Below, in pieces: positions 18,732 through 28,246 of a stretch of 64,000 nt of DNA. Source of the DNA: Fontibacillus panacisegetis (GTDB taxonomy: Bacteria > Bacillota > Bacilli > Paenibacillales > Paenibacillaceae); assembly GCF_900102215.1 (NCBI RefSeq), contig NZ_FNBG01000021.1:32899-96898 (forward strand), given 5' to 3'. The number at the start of each line of letters is the position of its first letter. Within the stretch, counting starts at the first letter, position 1. The translations under genes were made by a program, and so were the position numbers. Under the pieces are notes generated by a model, which was not told the origin of the DNA, ran no database searches, and saw only the letters and a program-made list of their open reading frames with translations.

Positions 18732-19799
18732 GTGGAGCCGATCTTTAAAAGTAAAATGTTTCGTTACGCTGTTTGGTTATTGCTAGGTCTTATCATTCTC
18801 TTTTTCGTGTGGACGCTTCGCCCGATGTTTGCGGTCGTGTTCAATTTTATAAAGGTTATATTTTCTCCTTTTATTATCGCAATGATTATTTCTTATGTAT
18901 TAAATCCGGTTGTCAAAATGCTCGGAGACAGAAAGGTTCCGCGTACGATGGCAGTCCTCTTAATATATGCGGTATTTTTGACAAGCTTATCGGTCATTTT
19001 GATGAATGTGATTCCGATGTTCGCGTTGCAACTTGAGGAATTAGGAGAGCATTTGCCGGAATTAACGCTACATACGCAGCAGTTGATGAACCGCTGGGAT
19101 AACAGTATTTTACCGGGCAGCATACGCATGGGTATGAACAATTGGTTTTATCAGTTTGAACACCGTCTTGCAGGAGCAATTTCAAGCTTTCTCGACAATA
19201 TCGGCACAACAATTGGAGTAGTATTCAACGCATTTATTGTACCGTTCTTGATCTTTTACATGCTAAAGGATTTTGAAGCCTTTGAGAAAATTGTACTTAG
19301 ATACTTGCCGCGAACAAGACGCAAATCCATCGTTACATTGCTAAAAGAAATTGATGATGCACTCGGAAATTATGTACGGGGCCAGTTTCTCGTGTGCGTT
19401 ATTATCGGTGTGCTGGCGTATATCGGGTATATGATAGTTGGTATGCCATTTGCTCTTTTATTAGCAGGTGTAGTGGCGGTTTGTAATATCATCCCTTATG
19501 TAGGTCCGTTCCTGGGGGCGGCTCCTGCGCTGATCATGGCAACGACGATTTCATGGAAAATGGTGCTGTTTGTGTTCCTGGTGAATTTGATCTGCCAATT
19601 GATCGAGAGTAACATTATTTCTCCGCAGGTCGTCGGACGAAGTCTTCACTTACATCCAATGACGATTATTTTTGCACTGCTTGTAGGGGGAGAAATTGCC
19701 GGGATTCCGGGGCTAATCTTCGCCGTACCGCTGTTTGCGGTGGGGAAGGTTGTGATCCAGCACTTTTATGCTTATTACGTTAGGCGTAAAACGGTTTAA
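18732..19799 (+). CDS. AI-2E family membrane transporter (YrrI-like)
   Basis: About 355 residues, 7-8 membrane segments, with the family's PFxxA..ISYVLNPVV block near residue 45-60, PFLIFYMLKD in the middle, and the C-terminal GRSLHLHPMTIIFALLVGGEIAGIPG block. Members export autoinducer-2 in some species or act in Na+/H+ exchange; the substrate here is not known. GGGAGGG (18715-18721) is 10 nt from GTG 18732 and only 4 nt from TTG 18726, so the GTG start is preferred. It lies directly upstream of the alaS leader, as yrrI does in Bacillus. Confidence 0.85.
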   Translation: MEPIFKSKMFRYAVWLLLGLIILFFVWTLRPMFAVVFNFIKVIFSPFIIAMIISYVLNPVVKMLGDRKVPRTMAVLLIYAVFLTSLSVILMNVIPMFALQLEELGEHLPELTLHTQQLMNRWDNSILPGSIRMGMNNWFYQFEHRLAGAISSFLDNIGTTIGVVFNAFIVPFLIFYMLKDFEAFEKIVLRYLPRTRRKSIVTLLKEIDDALGNYVRGQFLVCVIIGVLAYIGYMIVGMPFALLLAGVVAVCNIIPYVGPFLGAAPALIMATTISWKMVLFVFLVNLICQLIESNIISPQVVGRSLHLHPMTIIFALLVGGEIAGIPGLIFAVPLFAVGKVVIQHFYAYYVRRKTV

Positions 19800-19884
19800 A
19801 CGGGAGCATGCGTGCATTGACAGCATATTCTTCGCCTTATATACTTAAAATGATTTGTTTAAAATAATTTTGTAAATCTATGAT

Positions 19885-20146
19885 GAAATAAAGTACGTCC
19901 AAGTTGATTTTCCCAGAGAAGGAGTTCCTTCGTTTAGGTGACAGTGTTTACCTCCGCGATGGCTGAAAGAACCCGAATATTGACCGGATGGAAAGCTAAT
20001 TTCGGAGTGTGGATTAAACTTCACCGGGTGGTTTCCGTTAATGGACCGATAAGGCGATCGTTCTATTTTGCTCATGACGTGCAGAATAGTCGATAACCAG
20101 GGTGGTACCGCGATTGAATCGTCCCTGAATTTCAGGGGCGTTTTTT
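19885..20146 (+). promoter_or_regulatory. T-box riboswitch leader of alaS (Ala specifier GCT)
   Basis: The T-box core AGGGTGGTACCGCG is at 20099-20112. It is followed by the terminator CGTCCCTGA (20120-20128) / TCAGGGGCG (20132-20140) with six T. Stem I features include AGAGA (19915-19919) and GCTGAAAGAACC (19961-19972). The specifier GCT, an alanine codon, is in GGAAAGCTAAT at 19995-19997. Uncharged tRNA-Ala pairing here would favour the antiterminator and turn on alaS. Confidence 0.93.
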
Positions 20147-20193
20147 CTGTTTTATATGATTTTGTGAAAACATTTACCAGGGGGTATATATCC

Positions 20194-22818
20194 ATGAAAG
20201 CAAGTGAAATTCGCTCTAAATGGCTAGAATTTTTCGCCAGCAAAGGGCACAAAATTGAACCAAGTGCATCGCTCGTACCGCATAATGACCCGTCTTTATT
20301 ATGGATTAATGCCGGTATGGCGCCGCTTAAGCAATATTTTGACGGTCGTGTAAAACCGGAGAATCCACGTCTTACTAATTCGCAGAAATGTATCCGTACG
20401 AATGATATCGAAAACGTAGGGAAAACCCGTCGTCACCACACTTTTTTTGAAATGCTTGGCAATTTCTCCATTGGCGATTATTTCAAAGAAGAAGCAATTA
20501 CGTGGGCATGGGAGTTTTTGACGGGAAAAGAATGGATTGGCTTTGATCCTGAACGTCTGTCTGTAACTGTGTATCCGGAGGATGAAGAAGCATACAAGTT
20601 CTGGAATGAGAAGGTTGGCCTTCCGGCTGAACGGATCATTAAGCTGGAGGATAACTTCTGGGATATTGGCGAAGGCCCTTGCGGACCTTGTACAGAAATT
20701 TTCTATGACCGTGGCGAAGCATATGGCGATTTGTCTGATCCGGAATGTTATCCTGGCGGAGAAAATGAACGTTTCCTTGAAGTGTGGAACCTTGTATTCT
20801 CGCAGTTCAATCACAATAAAGACGGCAGCTACACACCGCTTCCAAATAAAAATATTGATACAGGCGCAGGGCTTGAACGTTTTGCTTCCATCCTTCAGGA
20901 TGTGAATTCCAACTTCGATACAGACTTGTTCCAACCTATTATTGCAAAAACGGCCCTGCTTGCTGGAGTGAAATATGGTGAGAAGGAAGAGACGGATGTA
21001 GCTTTTAAAGTTATCGCGGACCATATTCGTACAGTTGCATTTGCTGTAGCTGATGGCGTATTGCCTTCTAATGAAGGACGCGGTTATGTTATTCGCCGTT
21101 TGCTCCGCAGAGCGGTTCGTTATGGCAAAGTGCTTGGACTGGACAAACCGTTCATGTTCGGCCTAGTTGAGACTGTTGGCGATATCATGGGCACTTACTA
21201 TACCGATGTTGTTGCAAAACGGGATTTTATCGAAAAAGTAATTCATGCTGAAGAAGAACGTTTCCATGAAACGCTTAGTGATGGTCTAGTTATTTTGTTC
21301 AATATGAGTGAAGAGGCCAAAGCGGAAGGACGTACAGTAATTAATGGTGCAGATGCGTTTAAATTGTATGATACTTATGGATTCCCGCTCGACCTGACAG
21401 AGGATTTTGCAGCAGAGCATGGTCTTGGCGTAGATTCTGAAGGATTTGAAGCGGCGATGGAGGAGCAACGTGAACGTGCTCGTGCAGCGCGTCATGACAG
21501 TGGAAGTATGAAGGTACAAGGCGGAGCACTGTCTGACTTTACGACTAAAACAGAGTTTGTTGGATATAATGAGCTTGAAATCAATACTAAAATTGTAGCC
21601 ATTGTGGCTGATGATCAGTTCGTGGATACACTGTCCGAAGGGCAAAGTGGTCAAGTAGTTTTAGCTGAAACTCCTTTCTATGCGGAAAGCGGCGGTCAAG
21701 TCAGTGACCAGGGTATCATTCGCAGCGACGCTGGAATTGCTGATGTGGAAGGGCTGTTCAAAGCGCCTCATGGCCAGCATGTACACCATGTCACTGTAAC
21801 TTCTGGTGAATTGCGTGTAGATGCAGTAGTGACAGCGGTAGTTAACCGCGAGCTTCGCAGAGATATCGTGAAAAACCATACGGCGACTCACCTGCTGCAT
21901 AAAGCACTTAAAGAAACACTCGGCGAGCATGTGAATCAAGCTGGTTCCTTGGTAGAGCCTCAGCGTCTGCGTTTTGACTTCTCGCATCTGGGCAGCATTT
22001 CTCCTGAAGAACTAGTAGAAATCGAGCGTCGTGTGAATGAACAAATCTGGAATGCACTGGATGTTGTCATTGATCTGAAGCCGATTGATGAAGCTAAGTC
22101 AATGGGAGCTATGGCGCTGTTTGGTGAAAAATACGGAGATATTGTTCGTGTAGTACAAGTTGGCGGATACAGCTTGGAGCTGTGTGGTGGTTGTCATGTA
22201 AGCAATACTTCTGAAATAGGCCTGTTCAAGCTCATCAGTGAGAGCGGTATTGGCTCTGGCGTTCGTCGGATCGAAGCCGTTACGGGAAAAGGTGCTTACT
22301 TGTTTATGGATGGTCAACTCGACCTTCTGAAACAATCCGCAGTACTTCTTAAATCCAATGTAACAGATGTTCCCAAACGGATCGAAGCTCTGTATGCACA
22401 ACTTAAAGAGCTTGGCCGTGAAAATGAATCCTTGCAAAGCAAGCTCAGCACCATTGAAGCCGGGGAACTGACCAGCCAGGTGGTTACGATTGGTTCGACA
22501 AAGCTCCTGCCCGCACAGGTTCATGTTGGAAGCATGGATGCCCTTCGCGGAATAGCTGATGAACTTAAAGTGAAACTGCCGGATACCGTGCTAGTGCTTG
22601 GTGCGACTATGGAAGACAAGGTTAACTTTGTTGTTGTCGTTCCGCAGGAGCAAGTGAAACAAGGCCTTCATGCTGGCAAGCTTGTAAAAGAAGTTGCTGC
22701 AATTTGCGGCGGCGGTGGCGGCGGACGTCCGGACATGGCACAAGCTGGCGGTAAAGATGCTTCCAAGCTCGAAGCAGCATTGAAGCATGCTGAGCAGTTG
22801 ATTGCTGCACAAGTTTAA
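20194..22818 (+). CDS. alaS: Alanyl-tRNA synthetase
   Basis: 874 residues, the normal length for AlaRS. It starts [14 protein letters not shown]. The class II motif 2 region is [21 protein letters not shown]. The editing domain carries [11 protein letters not shown] and the zinc-binding [11 protein letters not shown] glycine-rich C-Ala end follows ([16 protein letters not shown]). AGGGGG lies 9 nt before ATG 20194. An open frame continues upstream to 20068 through the T-box but is not translated sensibly. Controlled by the T-box leader. Confidence 0.96.
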   Translation: MKASEIRSKWLEFFASKGHKIEPSASLVPHNDPSLLWINAGMAPLKQYFDGRVKPENPRLTNSQKCIRTNDIENVGKTRRHHTFFEMLGNFSIGDYFKEEAITWAWEFLTGKEWIGFDPERLSVTVYPEDEEAYKFWNEKVGLPAERIIKLEDNFWDIGEGPCGPCTEIFYDRGEAYGDLSDPECYPGGENERFLEVWNLVFSQFNHNKDGSYTPLPNKNIDTGAGLERFASILQDVNSNFDTDLFQPIIAKTALLAGVKYGEKEETDVAFKVIADHIRTVAFAVADGVLPSNEGRGYVIRRLLRRAVRYGKVLGLDKPFMFGLVETVGDIMGTYYTDVVAKRDFIEKVIHAEEERFHETLSDGLVILFNMSEEAKAEGRTVINGADAFKLYDTYGFPLDLTEDFAAEHGLGVDSEGFEAAMEEQRERARAARHDSGSMKVQGGALSDFTTKTEFVGYNELEINTKIVAIVADDQFVDTLSEGQSGQVVLAETPFYAESGGQVSDQGIIRSDAGIADVEGLFKAPHGQHVHHVTVTSGELRVDAVVTAVVNRELRRDIVKNHTATHLLHKALKETLGEHVNQAGSLVEPQRLRFDFSHLGSISPEELVEIERRVNEQIWNALDVVIDLKPIDEAKSMGAMALFGEKYGDIVRVVQVGGYSLELCGGCHVSNTSEIGLFKLISESGIGSGVRRIEAVTGKGAYLFMDGQLDLLKQSAVLLKSNVTDVPKRIEALYAQLKELGRENESLQSKLSTIEAGELTSQVVTIGSTKLLPAQVHVGSMDALRGIADELKVKLPDTVLVLGATMEDKVNFVVVVPQEQVKQGLHAGKLVKEVAAICGGGGGGRPDMAQAGGKDASKLEAALKHAEQLIAAQV

Positions 22819-22851
22819 GGTTCAGTAAGGATTTAAGGATTTACAGAAATA

Positions 22852-22882
22852 AGCAAAACCTGCAATTATGCATTTTTTTGCT
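22852..22882 (+). terminator. Possible terminator after alaS
   Basis: AGCAAAA (22852-22858) and TTTTGCT (22876-22882) bracket TGCA-ATTA-TGCA. A T run lies in the 3' arm. The stem is weak and overlaps the repeat-like element described next. Confidence 0.4.
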
Positions 22883-23045
22883 AGCGAAATTTCTGATTGG
22901 AGAGGAATTCCTGCAATTGTGCAGTAATTCTGAATCAATTTCGTTGATAACGAAATATTACGCCCCAAAAAATGTATTTTTGCAGGAAATTCATTTGACT
23001 AATGATCAGCAGAAAGAATTGCTGTATATTTGCAGGAATTTGAAT
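22859..23045. repeat. AT-rich block of repeated TGCA motifs; possible dispersed repeat
   Basis: The 457-bp gap between alaS and ireB holds no convincing gene. A 66-codon open frame at 22878-23078 has a TTG start and no ribosome binding site. The block has related motifs in both orientations: TGCAATTATGCA (22861-22872), CTGCAATTGTGCAG (22911-22924), TTTTTGCAGGAAATTC (22977-22992), TATTTGCAGGAATTTG (23027-23042). There is also an 8-bp hairpin, ATTTCGTT/AACGAAAT (22938-22956). It may be a decayed intergenic repeat. 23080-23260 shows nothing clear beyond AT-rich promoter-like DNA. Confidence 0.35.
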
Positions 23046-23275
23046 TTTGAGATGGCATCTCACCTAAGCGTTTGTTAAGTCTTTGCTGATGAATTGAAGA
23101 TAACAATCTGAGCCTGTTATTTCTTAAGCCAAGCTGTAATCAAAATTTGCCTTTTTGAGCAACATATAAAGGGAAAATTTCCTTATGGAGCCCATGATAT
23201 GATATAGTATGATTAGGATTAAGATGAATCAGTCTGCGAATACCAACCGTATGTCTGAAGAAGCGAGGTGTCATC

Positions 23276-23536
23276 ATGGACTCCATGGATAAAACCGTCA
23301 AGTTTAATGTTACTGGCGATGTTGAGGAAGTTTCTGCCAAAGAAATTCTTCTTGCGGTATATGAGGCTCTCCAGGAAAAAGACTACAATCCTATTAACCA
23401 GATTGTCGGTTATTTATTGTCCGGAGATCCGGCGTATATACCGCGTCATAACAATGCAAGAAGTATGGTGCGCAAGAAGGAAAGAGATGAGCTGATCGAG
23501 GAACTGGTCAGATTTTATCTTGCAGGACATCGTTAG
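23276..23536 (+). CDS. ireB: IreB family regulatory phosphoprotein (YrzL)
   Basis: An 86-residue IreB/UPF0297 protein. The conserved TVKFNV start and the block [20 protein letters not shown] are clear. In enterococci IreB is phosphorylated on N-terminal threonines by the Ser/Thr kinase IreK and affects cephalosporin resistance; Thr7 is present here (DKTVKF). GAGGTG is 5 nt before ATG 23276. First gene of the ireB-ruvX-DUF1292 operon that follows alaS in most Firmicutes. Confidence 0.92.
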   Translation: MDSMDKTVKFNVTGDVEEVSAKEILLAVYEALQEKDYNPINQIVGYLLSGDPAYIPRHNNARSMVRKKERDELIEELVRFYLAGHR

Positions 23537-23544
23537 GAGTAATC

Positions 23545-23961
23545 ATGAAAATATTGGGTCTTGATTACGGGGACAGAAGAATTGGTGTAGCACTAAGTGA
23601 CGCCTTCGGTTGGACAGCACAAGGGCTTGAGGTCATTGAACGACGCCGTGAAGGTGAGGAATTTGATCGCATTGCCTATCTGGTTGACCAGAATGCTGTT
23701 GAAGAAGTCGTAGTAGGGCTACCGAAGAACATGAACGGCACCATCGGTCCTCGTGGTGAAATATGTATGGCCTTTGCCGATGCTTTGAAGGATAGACTGC
23801 AAGTGCCTGTCATTCTTTGGGATGAGCGTTTGACTACTGTATCCGCGCATCGAACGCTGATTGAAGCAGATGTCAGTCGAAAGAAGCGCAAAGGGGTCGT
23901 TGATAAAATGGCCGCAAGCTTGATTTTACAAAATTATTTGGACTCTAAGAGTATAAAGTGA
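23545..23961 (+). CDS. ruvX: RuvX/YqgF family putative resolvase / pre-16S rRNA nuclease
   Basis: 138 residues, RNase H-like fold. Acidic residues are in [15 protein letters not shown] (near 4-18) and WDERLTT (near 93-99), with a further Asp near the C-terminal VVDKMAAS. Assigned to 16S rRNA 5' maturation or Holliday-junction cleavage in different reports. AGGAG precedes ATG 23545, 8 nt after ireB, so the genes are coupled. Confidence 0.93.
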   Translation: MKILGLDYGDRRIGVALSDAFGWTAQGLEVIERRREGEEFDRIAYLVDQNAVEEVVVGLPKNMNGTIGPRGEICMAFADALKDRLQVPVILWDERLTTVSAHRTLIEADVSRKKRKGVVDKMAASLILQNYLDSKSIK

Positions 23962-23973
23962 GGGTGATCGTAA

Positions 23974-24288
23974 ATGTCTAAAGATCGTATCGGCAATGAA
24001 GAAGAACCGGAAATTATTTATATCCCTGATGATGAGGGTAATGAAGAAGAATTCGAAGTTATTATGAAATTCGAAGTTGACGGTTCCGAGGCAAAGTATA
24101 TGATGGTCGTTCCTTTGGATTCCGAGCTTGAAGATGAAGAGAGCGAAGAAGTATACGCATTCCGTTACGAAGAAGACGGAGATGACCTGAAATTGTACAC
24201 GATCGAGAGCGATGAAGAATGGGAGATCGTGGAGGAAACCTTCAATACCTTGATCGACGAGTTCGATGGGGAGGAAGACAATGACTGA
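23974..24288 (+). CDS. DUF1292 protein (YrzB-like)
   Basis: 104 residues, very acidic. DUF1292 core EPEIIYIPDDEGNEEEFEVI and the EDGDDLKLYTIESDEEWEIVEETF block are present. Function unknown. It lies 12 nt after ruvX, as yrzB does in Bacillus. Its last 8 nt overlap the next gene, a second DUF1292 protein. Confidence 0.9.
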   Translation: MSKDRIGNEEEPEIIYIPDDEGNEEEFEVIMKFEVDGSEAKYMMVVPLDSELEDEESEEVYAFRYEEDGDDLKLYTIESDEEWEIVEETFNTLIDEFDGEEDND

Positions 24289-24580
24289 GTTCTCCGCAGA
24301 TCAAGTAGTCTGGACTTCCCGGGTAAGTGACCACTTTGGTCCTGTAGTTGAACTTCGGGATGATGCTGGAGCTGTATCGTATTACAGTGTTGAGAAAGAA
24401 TTTGATGTTGCGGGTTCTTCTTACGCTGTATTACGTCAGGAGGATGGTTCTTCGGAAGAACCGGAAATTTTTAAAATTGTAACAACTGCGGATGGCACCC
24501 TTGAGCTCATTACAATAGATGACGATGAAGAATGGGAAAATGTATCCGAATTGTACGATGAGTTGACGTTTCCTGAGTAG
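24281..24580 (+). CDS. Second DUF1292-family protein
   Basis: 99 residues. It shares the DUF1292 pattern EEPEIFKIVTTADGTLELITIDDDEEWENVSELYDEL with the preceding gene, so the two are probably a tandem duplication. ATG 24281 is chosen over ATG 24266 because GGGGAGG (24269-24275) then sits 5 nt upstream. It overlaps the first copy by 8 nt, which indicates translational coupling. Function unknown. Confidence 0.85.
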   Translation: MTEFSADQVVWTSRVSDHFGPVVELRDDAGAVSYYSVEKEFDVAGSSYAVLRQEDGSSEEPEIFKIVTTADGTLELITIDDDEEWENVSELYDELTFPE

Positions 24581-24681
24581 GCTGAAACGCTGATGGGGAG
24601 ACTATAAATTGTACAGATAATATAGATCGGTCTGAGAAGGGCGGGATAACCGCTCTTTTTGGCTGTAAAGGGGTTGACCTA

Positions 24682-25734
24682 TTGAAGAAGGCGATAAAAT
24701 GGCTGCTTGTGTTTGTACTAATTGTGATTATAACTGCTGGAGCAGGAGCTGCTTACGTTTATAACGGCATTCAACCTGTAAAGGCATCTGAGGAGCCTGT
24801 AAAAATTACAATTGAACCTGGTACAGGAACCACTCAAATCGCAGCCATACTTAAGGATGAAGGACTTATAAAAAATAATTTTATGTTCGTTAGCTACTTG
24901 AAGTGGAAATCCGAAGGCAGCAAATTTCAGGCAGGGGTATATGAAATGACTCCGGGCATAACTTTTGACGAAATTATTTCCAGGCTTAATAGTGGTGATG
25001 TTGTAAAGGCAGAAATGATTCGTTTTACGATTCCTGAAGGATTTACAGTAACCCAAATGGCTGAGAAGCTTGCTGAGGAAGGATTTGTAGATAAGGACAA
25101 GTTTTTGGCACTAGCAAAAGCGCCTTCTGGAATTGATAGTGAATTACTGAAGGAAATACCTGAAAGTGCTGAGTTTATCTATAGACTGGAAGGGTATTTG
25201 TTCCCTGAAACATATGAACTGAAGAAGGGAAGCAATGAGCAGGATATCGTAAATCGGATGATTGCAGAGACAGCAAATCGATTGAGTGGGATTTCTGATT
25301 TTAATCAAAAGCTGGAGCAAAGCGGGTTGAATTTAAATGAGCTCATGACGGTGGCTTCCCTAGTGGAGCGTGAAGTTGTTGTGGATTCAGAACGCAACGT
25401 TGTAGCTGGAGTTATTTATAATCGTATCGCTAAAAATATGAAGCTCGAAATTGATGCGACCGTGCAGTATTTGTTAGGTAAGCCGAAGGAAAGATTGCTT
25501 AACTCGGATTTAAGAAGTGTTGACAGTCCGTATAATAGTTATTTATATAATGGACTGCCACCGGGTCCGATTGCTGCACCAAGCTTAAAATCGATTGAGG
25601 CTGCGCTTGAGCCGAAGTCTTCTGATTATTTGTTCTATGTCACGAAGAAGGATGGCAGCGGCGAGCATTTGTTTGCTCATACGTATGCGGAACATTTACA
25701 GAACATCAAGAAAAGCAAGGCTACGGCCAAATAA
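24682..25734 (+). CDS. mltG: Endolytic transglycosylase MltG (YrrL)
   Basis: 350 residues. One N-terminal membrane anchor (AIKWLLVFVLIVIITAGAGA), a LysM-like region, and the YceG/MltG domain follow. The catalytic Glu229 is in ASLVEREVV. NRIAKNMKLEIDATVQYLLG and SPYNSYLYNGLPPGPIAAP are family blocks. It cuts nascent peptidoglycan strands and sets glycan length. The TTG start at 24682 follows AAAGGGG. In operon with the DUF1292 genes upstream and the U32 genes downstream. Confidence 0.93.
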   Translation: MKKAIKWLLVFVLIVIITAGAGAAYVYNGIQPVKASEEPVKITIEPGTGTTQIAAILKDEGLIKNNFMFVSYLKWKSEGSKFQAGVYEMTPGITFDEIISRLNSGDVVKAEMIRFTIPEGFTVTQMAEKLAEEGFVDKDKFLALAKAPSGIDSELLKEIPESAEFIYRLEGYLFPETYELKKGSNEQDIVNRMIAETANRLSGISDFNQKLEQSGLNLNELMTVASLVEREVVVDSERNVVAGVIYNRIAKNMKLEIDATVQYLLGKPKERLLNSDLRSVDSPYNSYLYNGLPPGPIAAPSLKSIEAALEPKSSDYLFYVTKKDGSGEHLFAHTYAEHLQNIKKSKATAK

Positions 25735-25749
25735 CTGAGGTGTATATAA

Positions 25750-26685
25750 ATGGGTAACAAACCGGAACTTCTCGTTCCTGCAGGTTCCTTAGTGGAATTA
25801 CAGTCTTATATTGAAGCCGGTGCTACTGCTATTCTAGTCGGTGATTCTAAATTCGGAATGCGGTTGCCTGGAGATTTGAATCCAAGTGACATAACAGAAG
25901 CGGTGAAATATGCTCACGTCCATGGAGTGAAAATATATGTTTGTATCAGCAATTTGATGACTAACGATTTACTCAAGGATCTGCCAACCTATATTCAGGA
26001 AATTGGGGTTGCAGGAGTAGATGCTATACAATTTGGCGATCCTGCTGTGCTTCAAACCGTGAAGGAGCTTGCACCACAAATTGCTCTTCATTGGAATGCT
26101 GAAATGACTTCAACTAATTATTCAACGGCTAATTATTGGGGTCGCAGGGGAGCTTCACGCGTTGTATTGGCGCGAGAGCTCAATATGGATGAAATTACGG
26201 GCATGTATCCCGAATTACAACTGGAATCTGAGGTTCAGGTACATGGGATGACGAATATTTATCATTCCAAGCGGTCGCTGGTTCGCAGTTATATGACGCA
26301 TCAGGGTCGTCCGGTATCAGAAGGTGAAGAGCTTGGCAAGGAGCGAGGACTCTTTCTAATTGAAGCGGAGCGTCCTGATGAGAAATTCCCGATATACGAG
26401 GATGCAAGTGGAACACATATTATGAGTTCGGATGATATTTGTATACTGGAGGATCTTCATATTCTAATGGCTTCCGGCGTAAGCAGTTTTAAAATAGAGT
26501 CACTACTAAAACCAGTAAACTATAATGTAGCGGTGATACAAACTTATCGTAAGGCTATAGATAAATATTTCGAGGACCCGGACAATTATGAATTCGATGA
26601 TACATGGATGGAGGAAATCCGCAAAGTTCAGGATCCCGAGAGAGAGCTGTCCTTCGGATTTTTCTACAAAGAGCAAGTGTATTAA
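25750..26685 (+). CDS. U32-family protein, TrhP-like (YrrN)
   Basis: 311 residues. It begins KPELLVPAGSLVELQSYIEAGATAIL, the U32/PrtC TIM-barrel start. This shorter paralogue pairs with the next gene, as yrrN and yrrO do in B. subtilis, where the pair is linked to 5-hydroxyuridine at tRNA position 34 using prephenate. The older label of collagenase-like peptidase is less likely. TGAGGTG upstream of ATG 25750; 15 nt from mltG. Confidence 0.85.
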   Translation: MGNKPELLVPAGSLVELQSYIEAGATAILVGDSKFGMRLPGDLNPSDITEAVKYAHVHGVKIYVCISNLMTNDLLKDLPTYIQEIGVAGVDAIQFGDPAVLQTVKELAPQIALHWNAEMTSTNYSTANYWGRRGASRVVLARELNMDEITGMYPELQLESEVQVHGMTNIYHSKRSLVRSYMTHQGRPVSEGEELGKERGLFLIEAERPDEKFPIYEDASGTHIMSSDDICILEDLHILMASGVSSFKIESLLKPVNYNVAVIQTYRKAIDKYFEDPDNYEFDDTWMEEIRKVQDPERELSFGFFYKEQVY

Positions 26686-26714
26686 TATCAAATACAATGA
26701 AGAGGTGAACGAAG

Positions 26715-28049
26715 ATGCAAACAGCGGAGAGACACATCCCGAAGTACAGCGGGAAGCGGTATCGCTTGGATAAGCCCGAATTGCTTGCGCCGGCGGGCAA
26801 CCTCGAAAAATTAAAATTCGCTATTCATTACGGTGCTGATGCTGTATACATCGGGGGACAACATTATGGCCTTCGTTCCAATGCAGATAATTTCAGTTTT
26901 GAGGAAATGCGCGAAGGTGTTGAATTTGCTAAAAAATATGGAGCAAAGGTGTTTGTAGCGACAAATATTTATGCTCATAACGAGGACTTGGCAGGTATTG
27001 AGGAATATTTGCGAAACCTGTATGAGGCAGGAGTTACAGCCATTATCGTAGCTGACCCTGTAATTATTGATACAGCTAAACGTGTTGTTCCTAATCTGGA
27101 GGTTCATCTAAGTACTCAACAGTCTACGATCAATTGGCAAGCGGTGAAATTTTGGAAAGAAGAAGGTTTGCCTCGGGTCGTGCTCGGAAGAGAGACAAGT
27201 CTGGAAGAAATTGAAGAAATTAAAAATCATGTAGATATTGAAATTGAAACTTTTATCCACGGTGCTATGTGTTCTTCATTCTCTGGACGTTGTGTTCTGT
27301 CTAACCATTTTACTGATCGAGACTCCAACCGTGGTGGCTGCTGCCAGTCCTGCCGCTGGAAGTATGATTTGTTTGAGGATGGTCGTCCAGAAGAAGTGTG
27401 GACATCTGAAGAAGATATGCAGGACGGTCAGGCAGGACGCAAGCTGCAACTAGGAGTTACACAGTTGCCTCTATTTGAAGAGCAGGATAACGCTTTTACA
27501 ATGGGCTCTAAAGATATGTGCATGCTGCAAAACATCCCTGATTTGATTGATGTTGGTGTTGATAGCTTTAAAATTGAGGGACGGATGAAGTCGATTCACT
27601 ATGTAGCAACAGTAGTTAATGTATATCGTCAAGCGATCGATGCTTATATGGCTGATCCGGAAAATTATGTATTTAAGCAGGAATGGCTGGATGAAATAAA
27701 TAAAGCTGCTAACCGTCCACTCAATACAGGTTTCTTCTACGATACTCCAGATCACGAAGATCATATTTATGAGCCTGAAGAAAAAGCGGCTCCTTATGAT
27801 TTTGCAGGTCTAGTTATGGAGTATGATGAAAAGATGGGTATCGCTGTCATTCAGCAGCGCAATCATTTCAAACCTGGCCAGGAAATCGAGTTTTTTGGAC
27901 CAAACGGAACCTTTTTCAAGCAAAAGGTCGGAACGATCTGGGATGAAAAAGGAAATGAACTGGATGCAGCACGCCACCCACTTCAACGGATTAAGATGAA
28001 GGTGGATCAACCTGTTTCATACTTTGACATGATGAGAAAGAAAAAATAG
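26715..28049 (+). CDS. U32-family tRNA hydroxylation protein, TrhP-like (YrrO)
   Basis: 444 residues. U32 core LDKPELLAPAGNLEKLKFAIHYGADAVY. The Cys-rich signature AMCSSFSGRCVLSNHFTDRDSNRGGCCQSCRW spans roughly residues 177-208 and is the site of the family's probable Fe-S cluster. A C-terminal beta-barrel completes the full-length form. AAGAGGTGAA precedes ATG 26715. Likely acts with the paralogue just upstream in ho5U34 formation. Last gene of the operon before a strong terminator. Confidence 0.88.
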   Translation: MQTAERHIPKYSGKRYRLDKPELLAPAGNLEKLKFAIHYGADAVYIGGQHYGLRSNADNFSFEEMREGVEFAKKYGAKVFVATNIYAHNEDLAGIEEYLRNLYEAGVTAIIVADPVIIDTAKRVVPNLEVHLSTQQSTINWQAVKFWKEEGLPRVVLGRETSLEEIEEIKNHVDIEIETFIHGAMCSSFSGRCVLSNHFTDRDSNRGGCCQSCRWKYDLFEDGRPEEVWTSEEDMQDGQAGRKLQLGVTQLPLFEEQDNAFTMGSKDMCMLQNIPDLIDVGVDSFKIEGRMKSIHYVATVVNVYRQAIDAYMADPENYVFKQEWLDEINKAANRPLNTGFFYDTPDHEDHIYEPEEKAAPYDFAGLVMEYDEKMGIAVIQQRNHFKPGQEIEFFGPNGTFFKQKVGTIWDEKGNELDAARHPLQRIKMKVDQPVSYFDMMRKKK

Positions 28050-28059
28050 CTATTAATTA

Positions 28060-28093
28060 GAGCTTTGGTCTAAGGACTAAAGTTCTTTTTTTT
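28060..28093 (+). terminator. Terminator of the ireB-to-U32 operon
   Basis: GAGCTTTGGTC (28060-28070), loop TAAG, then GACTAAAGTTC (28075-28085) and eight T. Two G-T wobbles. Confidence 0.85.
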
Positions 28094-28114
28094 ATTTAAA
28101 TCGGAATATTTAAT

Positions 28115-28141
28115 TAAAAATTTGGGTCTATAAGCCGATAT
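28115..28141 (+). promoter_or_regulatory. Sigma-D (motility) promoter of the chemoreceptor gene
   Basis: TAAA (28115-28118), a 15-bp spacer, then GCCGATAT (28134-28141): an exact match to the Bacillus sigma-D consensus TAAA-N15-GCCGATAT. It is about 105 bp before the start codon. Confidence 0.9.
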
Positions 28142-28246
28142 AAATAATGAAATGTCATTTTGATCAAATAGGGGAGAATTGTATTTTTATGCATGGGTTC
28201 AACCCTATTTTTAGCAGGTAATTATTATGAGCGGTGGGTGATTGAC

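Noticed and set aside
20165..20178. cre-like TGAAAACATTTACC in the alaS leader
   Set aside because: It lacks the central CG of cre sites and lies between the T-box terminator and the start codon; taken as chance similarity.
20068..20193. N-terminal extension of AlaRS
   Set aside because: The open frame runs through the T-box and terminator. The conserved start [14 protein letters not shown] with AGGGGG is at 20194.
22878..23078. 66-codon frame after alaS
   Set aside because: TTG start without a Shine-Dalgarno, composition driven by the TGCA repeats; treated as repeat DNA, not a gene.
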